Below are positions 19,772 through 29,694 of a stretch of DNA of 64,000 nucleotides, piece by piece (the first letter of the stretch is position 1; every line of letters starts with the position of its first letter). The DNA is from Trichomonas vaginalis G3 (Eukaryota; Parabasalia; Trichomonadida; Trichomonadidae): contig NC_067205.1 in NCBI RefSeq assembly GCF_026262505.1, forward strand, positions 27,420,556 through 27,484,555, in the 5' to 3' direction. The translations under genes and the position numbers were made by a program. The notes beneath the pieces are model-generated. The model was given only the letters and a program-made list of their open reading frames with translations, did no database searches and had not been told where the DNA came from.

Positions 19772-21148
19772 TTACTGTAAGCGTTCAAGCTGGACTGTGA
19801 AGTGGCGCATGATTTCAGCTTCCCATGTGATCTTGACACCGCGTGTGATCTTCTCACGGCGGTCGAAGACGTTCTTGAGAGCGACAGCGACGACATTCAT
19901 GTGGTTGTCTGTGTAAACACGACGTGGGATAGCGAGTCTGAGGAGATCAAGGCCACCGAAGCGGTTCTCGCGTGTAACTGGATCTCTGTCAGCAAGGATG
20001 TAGCCGATTTCGACACCACGGATACCAGCTTCGAGGTAAAGTTCGACTGTAAGTGTCTGAGCTGGGAATTCTTCAGCTGGAACGTGTGTGAGGATCTTTC
20101 TTGCATCAAGGAAGATAGCGTGGCCACCAGCTGGGCGTTGGTATGGGATGCCGTATTCATCTAATCTCTTAGCGAGATATTCGACTTGTTTGATACGTGT
20201 TTCGAGCATTTCGAACTCTGTGTTCTCCTCGAGACCAGCGGCAAGAGCGCTCATATCACGGCCGGCCATACCACCATATGTGAGGTAGCCTTCGTACATG
20301 ATGCAGTAGCTCTTAGCGCCTTCGTACCATTCCTTCAGGCGTGTAGCGATGAAGCCACCGATGTTGACGAGGCCGTCCTTCTTGGCACTCATTGTCATGC
20401 CATCGGCATACTTGAACATCTCAAGGCAGATCTCCTTGATTGTCTTGTTAGCGTAGCCCTCTTCACGGACCTTGATGAAGTAGGCGTTCTCAGCAAAGCG
20501 AGCGGAGTCGAAGAGAACTGGCTTCTTATATTTGTCAGCTAATTCACGAACTTCACGGAGGTTAGCCATGGAAACTGGTTGGCCACCAGCTGTGTTGTTT
20601 GTGATTGTGATGATGATGAATGGGATCTTGTCCTTGTTCTCTTCAAGAGCCTTTTCGAGTTTCTTGATGTCGACGTTGCCCTTGAATGGATACTCAGCTT
20701 GTGTATCCTTGGCGATGTCAACTGTGCAATCTAAGGCTGTGGCATGGCGACTTTCGATGTGGCCCTTTGTTGTATCGAAATGAGAGTTGCCTGGAACGAT
20801 ATCGCCTTGCTTGACAAGGTATGAGAAGAGAACGTTCTCAGCAGCACGGCCTTGGTGTGTTGGGAGAATGTAATCAAAGCCAGTGATCTTTGTGATGGTT
20901 TCCTTCAATTTAAGGAAAGATGAAGCACCAGCATAGCTCTCATCACCCATCATAAGAGCAGACCATTGGCGATCACTCATAGCACCTGTGCCAGAGTCTG
21001 TAAGTAAGTCGATGTAGACTTTGTCGGCTGTGAGCTGGAAGACATTGTAGTGAGCTTCCTTGAGCCATTGCTCGCGTTGTTCACGTGTGCTCTTATGGAT
21101 TGGTTCGACCATCTTGATTTTCCATGATTCGGCAAATGGTAACTCCAT
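19772..21148 (-). CDS. Tryptophanase (PLP-dependent, bacterial type)
   Basis: 458 aa. It cleaves tryptophan to indole, pyruvate and ammonia in the cytosol. Family blocks in order: IDLLTDSGTGAMS (46-58), PTHQGRAAEN (96-105), FDTTKGH (124-130), TNNTAGGQPVS (183-193), DSARFAENAYFIK (214-226), SAKKD (254-258, Lys257 the expected Schiff-base lysine), and MRHFT (447-451). Asp125 and His449 match the residues that distinguish tryptophanase from tyrosine phenol-lyase, and DSARFAENAYF is also the tryptophanase form. Eukaryotic tryptophanases are rare and Trichomonas is known to have one acquired from bacteria. Codon use is G/C-rich, like the L9 gene, suggesting high expression and full adaptation to the host. 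An initiator motif lies 18 bases before the ATG. Confidence 0.92.
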   Translation of the reverse strand: MELPFAESWKIKMVEPIHKSTREQREQWLKEAHYNVFQLTADKVYIDLLTDSGTGAMSDRQWSALMMGDESYAGASSFLKLKETITKITGFDYILPTHQGRAAENVLFSYLVKQGDIVPGNSHFDTTKGHIESRHATALDCTVDIAKDTQAEYPFKGNVDIKKLEKALEENKDKIPFIIITITNNTAGGQPVSMANLREVRELADKYKKPVLFDSARFAENAYFIKVREEGYANKTIKEICLEMFKYADGMTMSAKKDGLVNIGGFIATRLKEWYEGAKSYCIMYEGYLTYGGMAGRDMSALAAGLEENTEFEMLETRIKQVEYLAKRLDEYGIPYQRPAGGHAIFLDARKILTHVPAEEFPAQTLTVELYLEAGIRGVEIGYILADRDPVTRENRFGGLDLLRLAIPRRVYTDNHMNVVAVALKNVFDRREKITRGVKITWEAEIMRHFTVQLERLQ

Positions 21149-21163
21149 TTTTTAAAGTGTGAA

Positions 21164-21169
21164 AAGTGA
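21164..21169 (-). promoter_or_regulatory. Initiator (TCAYWW) of the tryptophanase gene
   Basis: The coding strand reads TCACTT, a full match to the Trichomonas initiator TCAYWW. The A start site would give an 18-base leader before the ATG, within the normal short range. Confidence 0.6.
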
Positions 21170-22378
21170 ACTGAGACGGAGATAACTAGAAAATTGAATG
21201 ACAATAGAAATGACATTTTTATCGCATAATTTTAATTATTCTTATATATGCATGGAAACTATTTCAATTCGTTTAAAACAATTCTGAAAAACGATGAAAA
21301 AGTATTCAATAATTGAATGATGATTATCTTTCAAATAGTTATAGTTGATATCGACAATAAAATTATTAAATAGATTATCAACAATAAAGCTTTGAATTTT
21401 TGTAAAGTGATAAAGTCCGATCAGTTTTTTAAATGATTGGTTGGGATTATATGATAATACATTAACTTCGTGGCTAATTGAATTTCTAAAATTCAACGAC
21501 TTCTCAAATTTTTGAAATTTTTTTTGGAATGCCAACAATAATCGAATATTCAAACAAAATTGCTGATTCCAATGAATTGACTTATCTTCTAATATACAGG
21601 ATCATGTGATAGAAAGAGGCATGCGATTATCGTACGAATGAAAATCGTGTTTGTAAATGTGTAATAAATACTGTTGAATGACTATCCTATACATTATCTG
21701 ATAGCAATATGTTTACGTTTATGAGTCAAATCTAATAAATGATCGTGTGACAGAACCAAAAAATCACAATTTGGTCTTAATATGATCTAATTCCATTTTT
21801 TATAGTAATTAAATGAATTAGTTTTAAGAAATAATACGTTCGGCGTGTCAGCGCATTGATTTGATAGTACACGCTTAGATATTGAAATCACAGCTTAAGA
21901 TATTCATTATTAAATACTTAGATCTTTTTAACATTGACTAGAAATGTTAATAGCTTTCTCCATTCATTAATCGTTCTTGAATTAATTCATTACACGCTAG
22001 ATTCGTTCTTTAATAAATTTTTTCCTATATTTTGATATTTACATCTTTAGTGTAGTATAATCTAATGAATTTTATAGCAAAATTATTATCTTTGTTATTC
22101 AAATTTTCCAATGTACTGGAAAAATAGCAGAATATAGAATTTATCAAGAGATAATTTTATATTTATGAATAGAAGGAACAAGAAGATAGAACGATGACAG
22201 GAATTTGATAAAGCATTCATCATCATATTCATTCATTTTATGAAAAGAAAAATAAGAGATGTTGGGAGCATCAAATATGCGGAGTCAGAAACAGCTTGTT
22301 CTTTAGAAAGATTATATATTTAGCCAATGATGAGTTGAAATAGTCTTTTGTTAAAAAAAGCATAAAATACATTAATGT
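21170..22378. other. 1.2-kb intergenic stretch, nothing recognised
   Basis: AT-rich. One 103-codon frame at 21,242-21,553 lacks an ATG and any recognisable feature. No tRNA, repeat or pseudogene could be supported. Confidence 0.5.
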
Positions 22379-25095
22379 TTATTTCTTTTTCTTTTTGTTG
22401 ATCTGACGAAGTTTTCCATTTTCATTGAACAGTTCTATTTCAACTTGGAAAGATTTAGGTCTCATTTGATTTCTTCTATCTTCTTCAAGTCTTCTTCTTA
22501 TGTTATCTATTTCTCTTCTGTTCTTTTCTCTATATCTATCAGACGTCCTCTCATCTATCTCAGAAATATATTTAGTTGCATCATCCAAATTCGAAACACT
22601 CGAAAGGAAATTTGTGCTTTGATACAAAGGAGAATCCAAAGCCATGATTTTCCTTCCTTGTTGATAAGGAATTTCAATCGAAACAGGATGAACATTTTCA
22701 TCTTCTTTACTTTTATCAGATTCATTCAATGACTGAGAATAAGAAGAAGAACTCATGAAGAGATAAGGCAAATCTGGAGCTTGTTGTATTTTTATCCATG
22801 TCGAAATATTTTCAATATTCCAATATTTTGCAGTTCCTAATCTTCCAACGAAACATTCTTTTTCTGTGTGGTAAACGACAATTTCATTGTCATAACCACT
22901 GCTAACAACAACATCGAAATCTTCTGATATATCAAGCCATTTCACTGTATCTTCATGTGGTCTGAAAATTTTGCCAACAAAAGTGAAGTCATTTAAATTT
23001 ACAATTCTCAAAAATCCAAGACCATTTCCAACGAAGAAAACAGATTTCGTTATATCTACAAACAAGGAAGAGATCTGTATCTGTCTGTTCATTCCAAATG
23101 CATTAATTATCTTCAAAGGAGTCTTCATTTTTATCGACATTACATTGACATTTCCATTCATGTCTCCAACCAAAAAATTAACTTTGCTGCTTGGAATATC
23201 GCAAGCAATTGTTGGTTCTGCATCTAAAATGAATGGTATATATGATGTCTGTGATTGCCAGAGATATAATTCGAAGCCTTCTCCTATAGTCAGTGGATAA
23301 AAACTCTTCAAAATTATCAAAGAAGAAATGTTTTCGCTGTGACCTGTGTAGATATGTTTTGGACGCATTTTGTTGCCTGGAAGTTCATCAAAATCATAGA
23401 TCTTTGTACCTGAAGATACAAAAAATGTTCCAGAAAATCCAACTTTCGAAAAACATAAACTTGAAATTTTTCCTTCGAAATTTGAACTTGGAATTGTGTT
23501 TAAAAGGGATCCTGATGTTGCAGCAACAATTCTAACACAATTACTGTTATCTGTAACAGCAATTCTCTTTCTTAAACTGTCAAATGATGCCAAAGTAAGT
23601 TTTGATACATCTTTAATTTGGAAATCACAAACTTTCTTTCCATTTTCAAGCGACCAAGTGGAAATATGTCCTGTACTATCAATACTGATGATTGTAGAGC
23701 CATCAGCGCTGACACTTGATCCAATAATTACTCCTTTATGTGGTTTTCGACCGTATGAGTTCTCTGTTCTTATCGCCCACTTAGAAACATATCCTCCAAA
23801 CATGAATAGACTGTTTTCGAGGACAAATAATTGGCTTGGAGCGATGTTTTGGTGCTGATCTTTAACTAACCATGAATCTATCAGTTTAAAGTGGGGCAAT
23901 GAATATGCAGAAGCCATGTTGTTGTCTGATACAGTGATAACAAAGCTTGTTGTTGATGTAACTACTGCTAAAGCCGAAATTGTTGCCATTGGAGTTTCAA
24001 CTATATGGTATTGCTTCGTAAAAGTCTGCCAACTTCCGAAATGATGTTTTGTAGTAGTGAAAACAATCTCATTTGTCAGCTTATCATAGAATAAATTCGT
24101 TAAATGAGTGTCAGGAACTTTAAAAGTAAGGGTAACAGCTATTGTTTTGTATTTCTGGTCGTAGTTCCACATGCATATAACACCATCGAAGCTACAGGAG
24201 ACCATAAAATCTATTTCTTGTATATAAATTATTCGACTTATTGAACTTTCATGGACTTTTTGCTTGCAGATGCGGATAGACTTAAACTGTACATCAAATA
24301 CTTCAACATAACCATTCTCATCACCTGCAAAAAGGAAGTGGAGATTACCATATGAGCTGATTGCTGTTGTTTTGTTGTAAAGAGGGAATCCATGCTCGGT
24401 AATCGTTTTTAATGTGTCCACTGTTTCCACTTCCTTCATCTTAATCATTTTTTTGAGTCGATCGTCGCTGAGATACTTTCTTTAATTTTTTGTAGAGATT
24501 TCGGATCAAAAAAGATAATATTTCTATTAGATAATGATATTGCAAGACGCTGGCTTGGTTGGATATAGCATACATCGGTGAAAGTTCCTTCAGAATCGTT
24601 TGGTAATTCGTAAACTTGTTGACAATTCTTTGGATTCCATAAGGACATGAATTTTTCTGTAAGAGATACAAGTAGATCCATTGATGAAATGTATAATGCT
24701 CGTATGATTTTTGGACATCTGATGAATTGTGATGAATATGAAAGTGGTGGGGCAACAAAATCAATTGATATCTCTTTGCCTACTTTAAAAGAATTCGAAT
24801 TTTGATTTTGAGTCATAAGATAATCTAATAATTGATTCCATGTGATTCTTGAGTCGATTGATGTATTAATTTGATCAAATATTTGTTCCATTTCTTGGGA
24901 ATTTTGAGGTACATCAGCAACTAAGTTATTTAAACGTGAGTTAATGAACTGATCTTTTGTAATTCTTCCAGTATTGCTTTTATCAACATCATGAAACGCT
25001 GCTTTGAGTTTTGATACCCAATCATCGTTTGAAGGTGATTTGTTTGTATTGGCTTCTAGTTCTTGAGAAACAGATGTTGGAAATTCTCGAATCAT
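22379..25095 (-). pseudogene. EF-hand/WD40 protein (WDR49/WDR64/CFAP337-like), one frame break
   Basis: Two adjoining frames make one ~905-residue protein. The 5' part (25,095-24,445) has two EF-hand-like motifs (DVDKSNTGRITK with Lys in place of the usual last Glu, and a weaker second) and the first WD40 blades. The 3' part (24,448-22,379) continues with about ten more WD40-type blades (for example FAGDENGYVEVFD, VSCSFDGVICMWN, VSSGYDNEIVVYH) and a basic helical tail. They are separated only at a run of seven A residues on the coding strand near 24,448. Eight would join them. EF-hand plus two WD40 propellers is the layout of axonemal proteins of the CFAP337 group, which fits a flagellate. 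A sequencing error is as likely as a real mutation. Named by architecture only. Confidence 0.7.
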
Positions 25096-25351
25096 AAATA
25101 AAATTGAAAGTTTTTAATTAATTTTTTAAAGCGTTTATATGACATAGAGTTCATACTTAAAATTTGATACTAATCAGGAAATAATAAACGCATATACTTA
25201 TTGATACATTAATGATGACGTACTTAATACAAAAATCTGTTGTTATTGAAAAGAATACGGAAATAATTAAAAACGCATAAGAAGAAAGGTTTCGGAATTT
25301 AGATTCAAGATAGCTCCAATTCAATCTTGCAGATTAACTTTTATTTCGTAG

Positions 25352-25660
25352 ACTAGATGTACAGAAGACGTTTATGTAGATGCAGAAAACTTGGCATACG
25401 AGATTTTTAAGTTAGATTTGAAACACCAAAATTTTATGATATCTGGTCGATTCTGTACGCCTGATTTGATCAATACATCTGCTGGATTCATTCATGGAGG
25501 TTCCGGATGGATAGTGAATAGATTTACAGCTCGTTTTTGGTTTGAGAAAAAGGTAAAAACTAGGGTTGGTGTCACGAGGCGTCACGACGTAAAGTTCAAA
25601 AAATTAAGAAGTTTACATTTATTTTTTGAGAAGTTTACGATGTCACGAGAGAAAATTTGA
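25352..25660 (+). pseudogene. Relic of a GT31/Fringe-like glycosyltransferase
   Basis: A short open stretch contains EDVYVDAENLAYEI, followed about 40 residues later by SAGFIHGGSGWIVNR. These match in order and spacing the metal-binding D.D.Y/FV motif and the G-G-A-G-Y motif of Fringe/galactosyltransferase-type enzymes. Sequence after about 25,560 no longer resembles the family. The rest of the gene is absent, so this is a fragment of a host gene on the plus strand. Confidence 0.5.
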
Positions 25661-25803
25661 GAGGACTCGCGCCACGAAAAGTGTCAAAATAGGGAATTTT
25701 CATATGCACAGCCATATATTTCATATAGCTCAACAAATGTGTAATGCTCATTGGATATTTATTAACTTAAACGGCTTTTAGGATGTTGAATTGATGGGTA
25801 TTC

Positions 25804-27258
25804 CTATATATAACATTTAGACTTTCTTTCCACACAAAAATTACCATTGATATTTGCTCCATGTGAAATAAGAAGTTCGGCTGTTTCTTTACTATGATTC
25901 CTTTTTGCAAAATGAAGAGCGGTTTCTCCATCTTTATCTTTTTCATTGAGGTTTGCACCATGTGAAATAAGAAGTTCGGCTATTTCTTTTTTATTATATT
26001 GTGCTGCAATATGAAGAGCGGTTTTTTCATAATAATCTTTTTCATTGACATTTGCACCATGTGAAATAAGAAGTTCGGCTATTTCTTTTTTATTATATTG
26101 TGCTGCAATATGAAGAGCGGTTTTTTCATAATAATCTTTTTCATTGACATTTGCACCATGTGAAATAAGAAGTTTGACTATTTCCTTATAACTATTCCTT
26201 GTTGCAATATGTAGAGCGGTTTCTCCATATTTATCTTTTTCATTGATATTTATACCATGTGAAATAAGAAATTCGGCTGCTTCTTTACTATTATGCAATG
26301 CTGCAATATGAAGAGCTGTTTTTCCATCCAAAAGTTTTTTATTAATATCTGCAACTAATGAAAGGAAATATTCACAAAGGGATGGAATATTAAACAACGG
26401 TGAAAAAATCAAGCAGCTGATTAAAAGATTAGTTTGATCGTAAAAAACTAAAAATGAATCAAGATTATTATATTTTTCGCAAGCAGATAAGTCGATACTT
26501 ATGATGTACTCATTCACTAAGAATGTTACACAATCAATGTTATGTGAAATAATTGCATATTCCATGCATTCTTTATCTGGTTCTTGATGTTTCAAACATT
26601 CACTCATTATCTCTTGATTTCTTCCCAAAAATGAAAATTTTAGACACATTTTTGTTATTTCTGATTTAAATTTAGTTCTTAAGAACTTGAAACAATCAAC
26701 TGCTCTATAGTAACAACATAATTCAAGTAATGAATATCCATCGTAATAATATGGATATAAGTTGCTTTTAAGTTTTTGATTTTCATCAAATTCTTCTCTT
26801 TCAGTGAATGAAATGAATACTTCTAAGTCATTATTCATAATTACTCTGTAAATTGTATTTTCTTTAAGAATGTCTAGATTTTCTGATTTAATTTTGTCGA
26901 AATCAGCAGACTTGTCTAATTGTATGCCATACTCTTTGTAAAACAAAAAGTTTGAAACAAGTTCAACATTGCGGACCTCTTTTATTTGATAATCATCTGA
27001 AATGAGTTTGGCAAGAGATAAATATGATTTTGTATAGCGATTATTATACGGAATGATATTCAAAATATCTTTTATTATAATTTGGGGAGGACGATTCTTT
27101 GAGTCAATCAAATTTGTTTTGATCATTTTGTAAATTGAGTTTAAATCTTCTTCTTTTCCAGTTTTCAGCTGATACAACGCATCGTATGAATTAATGTGGT
27201 ATTTGTATATACTTCGCAATTTACTGTATTTGTTCAGATTACTGTCATGATCAGACAT
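25804..27258 (-). CDS. Ankyrin-repeat protein with DUF3447-type N-terminal half
   Basis: 484 aa from ATG 27,258. The first ~310 residues are the helical N-terminal region seen in the very large trichomonad ankyrin family (start MSDHDSNLNKYSKLRSIYK, later YSLLELCCYYRAVDCFKFL). Residues about 315-475 are five 33-residue ankyrin repeats with the consensus TALHIA...KEIAELLISHGANVNEKD. Repeats three and four are identical in protein and practically identical in DNA (99-bp units), showing recent duplication. The C terminus stops within a repeat and adds a short unique tail, so it may be slightly shortened. The role is presumably protein-protein interaction; no enzyme domain. Confidence 0.85.
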   Translation of the reverse strand: MSDHDSNLNKYSKLRSIYKYHINSYDALYQLKTGKEEDLNSIYKMIKTNLIDSKNRPPQIIIKDILNIIPYNNRYTKSYLSLAKLISDDYQIKEVRNVELVSNFLFYKEYGIQLDKSADFDKIKSENLDILKENTIYRVIMNNDLEVFISFTEREEFDENQKLKSNLYPYYYDGYSLLELCCYYRAVDCFKFLRTKFKSEITKMCLKFSFLGRNQEIMSECLKHQEPDKECMEYAIISHNIDCVTFLVNEYIISIDLSACEKYNNLDSFLVFYDQTNLLISCLIFSPLFNIPSLCEYFLSLVADINKKLLDGKTALHIAALHNSKEAAEFLISHGININEKDKYGETALHIATRNSYKEIVKLLISHGANVNEKDYYEKTALHIAAQYNKKEIAELLISHGANVNEKDYYEKTALHIAAQYNKKEIAELLISHGANLNEKDKDGETALHFAKRNHSKETAELLISHGANINGNFCVERKSKCYI

Positions 27259-27259
27259 T

Positions 27260-27734
27260 AAAAAAATTTAAAAAGTAAAGTCTGCCTTTGATTGAAAAGA
27301 AACAAAATTGATATTTCTGGACTTTTGAGTTAAGACACTGAAACAATTCTATGAGTTAATAGAAAAAGATTTTTTTATTCTGAAAAAATTGAATAGAGCA
27401 TGAGACAAGAAAAACAAAATTAAGCATCAAATTCTTGTGATACGATTATTTTTGATTCAAATGCTGTTCGGCATTAAAAGCAAAAATAACCATAACCATT
27501 TTTGGGTCGCTTCGCCCCTGACAAAACATCGGAAAAGTGTAAATATTAGAAAGAGATTGATTAAAATGCGGTACACTATTTCCAAATCATTTCCTGCTGG
27601 ATGTTTCCATCATTTGTATGGTCACATTGTGATGAAATTACAAATCTGAATTTCTAGTAACAAGGCTCAAAATCCTTCCAAATCAAAAATTTTATTTTGG
27701 ATTTTTTTCCAAATTTCCTAACACTATATATATA
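27260..27734. other. Intergenic stretch
   Basis: AT-rich spacer. A small G/C-rich patch near 27,507-27,522 (GGTCGCTTCGCCCC) is palindromic in part. A 70-codon frame at 27,437 has no recognisable feature. Confidence 0.45.
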
Positions 27735-27775
27735 TCATCTATCGGCGCGAAGCACAGCTTCGCGCCGATAGATGA
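27735..27775. repeat. Perfect 19-bp hairpin upstream of the first four-member-family gene
   Basis: TCATCTATCGGCGCGAAGC (27,735-27,753), a three-base ACA loop, then the exact reverse complement (27,757-27,775). The G/C-rich core stands out from the surrounding AT-rich DNA. It could be a cruciform-forming site, a terminator-like structure or a fold-back mobile element trace. Confidence 0.9.
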
Positions 27776-27826
27776 ATGAAAAAAGTTTAATTGGTTGTTA
27801 CTGAAATTCGCAACGACACATATGTT

Positions 27827-28447
27827 ATGCACGAAAGTATAATCAAACTCAATGGATATAACATCATTAAGTATAGTGACACATATTGGCTCAAGATTTT
27901 TCATCAAAATTCTCGTGTTTGTTTTTTCAAGGACAAAAGTGAAGCAAACTACTCAATAAATAAAAATTGTTTTTCAATTCTCCGTGAAATTGACTCTAGA
28001 TTTCAAATCGATAACAAATATTCTTTATTGATGGAGTATCCACAACTTTACAAGTATATAAGATGGACACAGACATCTGATTTCTCTTATGTTGCAAACG
28101 AATCTCAAAACTATGAAAAAATTTCTAATAATCCAGGAGCCTGGAGTAGATTCAGAGGACTCCACTCATACCCTAGTTCATTTACAAAATCGTTGTATGT
28201 TGGCGATAATAGTGGAGAAAATTGGTTTTTTGCTGTTGGTGTAATTTATGATCAATTCAAAGGCGTAATGCCCGCTACTGAAAATGAAATTTGGCTTCAG
28301 TTTGTTGATTTGTGGCTAGAAATTGATGATTTTGAAAAAATGAAACTGCTTCCTCCGATTTTCAAAGGATGCACAAGTAACTGCCGAACAAACTTCCTAT
28401 TTTCGTTTTCATATTATACAGTTTTCATCTTGATTTATGAAAAGTAA
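27827..28447 (+). CDS. Unrecognised ~220-aa family, member 1
   Basis: Listed from the first ATG (27,827). Nearby copies share MH(E/G)(S/D)IIK, YWLKIFHQNSRVC, CFSILREIDSRF, YSLL.EYPQ, RWTQTSDFSYVANESQNY, W.RF.GLHSYP, a FFAVGVIYDQF-type segment and ENEIW.QFVDLWLEID. They end in a hydrophobic stretch (FSYYTVFILIYE). There is no signal peptide. Coding conservation continues 8-12 codons upstream of the ATG (IRNDTYV) back to an in-frame TAA, so the true start is unclear. I do not know the function. The short hydrophobic end could be a tail anchor. Confidence 0.7.
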   Translation: MHESIIKLNGYNIIKYSDTYWLKIFHQNSRVCFFKDKSEANYSINKNCFSILREIDSRFQIDNKYSLLMEYPQLYKYIRWTQTSDFSYVANESQNYEKISNNPGAWSRFRGLHSYPSSFTKSLYVGDNSGENWFFAVGVIYDQFKGVMPATENEIWLQFVDLWLEIDDFEKMKLLPPIFKGCTSNCRTNFLFSFSYYTVFILIYEK

Positions 28448-28722
28448 AAATTAACTATATTATTAAAATATTCTTGTCATCACACATGTTTTTGGCTAAT
28501 AATCATGCTAACTGTTTCAAATGGATTGATATCAACTGATCTAATAATCAGCCAAAAGCATCACAATTTTGCAATTTAAATACATTAATGATGACGTCAT
28601 TCAATCAAAAATCTGAAATTTTTGAATGAACTTCGGAAAAAAATTAAAACAATTTTCTTTTTTCTCATTTGGGAAGGACTATTTAAGTGAGTAGAATAGA
28701 AATACGGAATCAAACATATGTA

Positions 28723-29343
28723 ATGCATGGGGATATCATTAAGCATCTTGGATATAATGTAACAAGATATGTTGACAAGTATTGGCTTAAGATTTTTCAC
28801 CAAAATTCGCGTGTTTGCTTTTTTGCAAACAAATTTGAAGCTAATTACTCTATTAGCAATGACTGCTATTCTATTTTGCGTGAAATTGACTCACGTTTTA
28901 AAATTAATGGCAAATATTCATTATTGCTTGAATATCCACAAAATATGCACTACATCCGATGGACCCAAACATCTGATTTCACATATGTGTCAAGTCAATT
29001 CAAAGACTTTCAGCCAAATTCAAAAAGTTTTGGAATCTGGAGTAGATTTAAAGGATTACACTCAAGACCTGTTAGTTATCAAAGTTCGTTATATCTTGGT
29101 GATTCAGATAGCACACATTGGTTCTATGCCATAGGCACTATCTCAAACGCGTTGAAAGATATAATGCCTAGTAACGAGAACGAAATGTGGATTCAGTTTG
29201 TAGATTTGTGGTTGGAGATTGATAATTTTGAAAAGATAAAGTTGCTTCCAAAAATATTTAAAGAAAATGCAAGTCAAAGTCGAATTAACTCCATATTTTC
29301 ATTCACATACTATTATATTTTGATATTATTTTATGATCGGTAA
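28723..29343 (+). CDS. Unrecognised ~220-aa family, member 2
   Basis: Tandem copy of the gene at 27,827, same length, separated by about 275 bases. All shared blocks are kept, with its own changes (for example DFTYVSSQFKDFQPNS and an N-S-Q-S-R pattern where members 1, 3 and 4 have CxxxCR). It ends in YYYILILFYDR, a hydrophobic tail of about 12 residues. Upstream of the ATG the frame reads IRNQTYV and stops at TAA, as in the other members. Function unknown. Confidence 0.7.
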   Translation: MHGDIIKHLGYNVTRYVDKYWLKIFHQNSRVCFFANKFEANYSISNDCYSILREIDSRFKINGKYSLLLEYPQNMHYIRWTQTSDFTYVSSQFKDFQPNSKSFGIWSRFKGLHSRPVSYQSSLYLGDSDSTHWFYAIGTISNALKDIMPSNENEMWIQFVDLWLEIDNFEKIKLLPKIFKENASQSRINSIFSFTYYYILILFYDR

Positions 29344-29658
29344 AACATCACTATTTATAATCTATTCTTTGAAAAGATTTAAATAACATTTTCATTTTTG
29401 TTTTAAGCATGCTCAAAGAATCATTCTATAACATCAATGATCTTGTGTGGTATTCTTTATGCATTGAAATGAAATTTATAATGAATTCCGAGAATAATTT
29501 TCTTTCAAAGCTTTCAATAGATTTACAAATCAGGAGATAGCATTACATAGCAGTTAACATAGATTTAAATTCCATAAAATAAGTTCATTTTTGAATTTAT
29601 CAGAAAAATTCAAAATGGTATTTTGATTTTCTCTCACTCTCGAACGAAAATAACTTAA
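29344..29658. other. Intergenic stretch between family members 2 and 3
   Basis: AT-rich spacer with no coding signal. It differs from the spacer between members 1 and 2, so the duplicated unit did not include much flanking DNA. Confidence 0.4.
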
Positions 29659-29694
29659 TTGTGTCCAAATTTAATTAGAAATGATACATATGTT

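Noticed and set aside
19772-21148. Tyrosine phenol-lyase
   Set aside because: FDTTKGH, DSARFAENAYF and MRHFT are the tryptophanase versions of the discriminating positions.
21242-21553. 103-codon frame on the minus strand
   Set aside because: It begins at a non-ATG codon, has no family resemblance and low-complexity composition typical of chance frames in AT-rich DNA.
21600-22370. tRNA or other small RNA gene
   Set aside because: Short inverted steps exist, but no cloverleaf with the conserved T-arm could be found by eye.
27437-27649. 70-codon frame on the plus strand
   Set aside because: No conserved feature, no start context and no homologue in the window.
28591-28598. CRE-like TGACGTCA as a regulatory site
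   Set aside because: The second copy of the surrounding block (25,204) lacks the palindrome, and no CREB-type site is established for this group.
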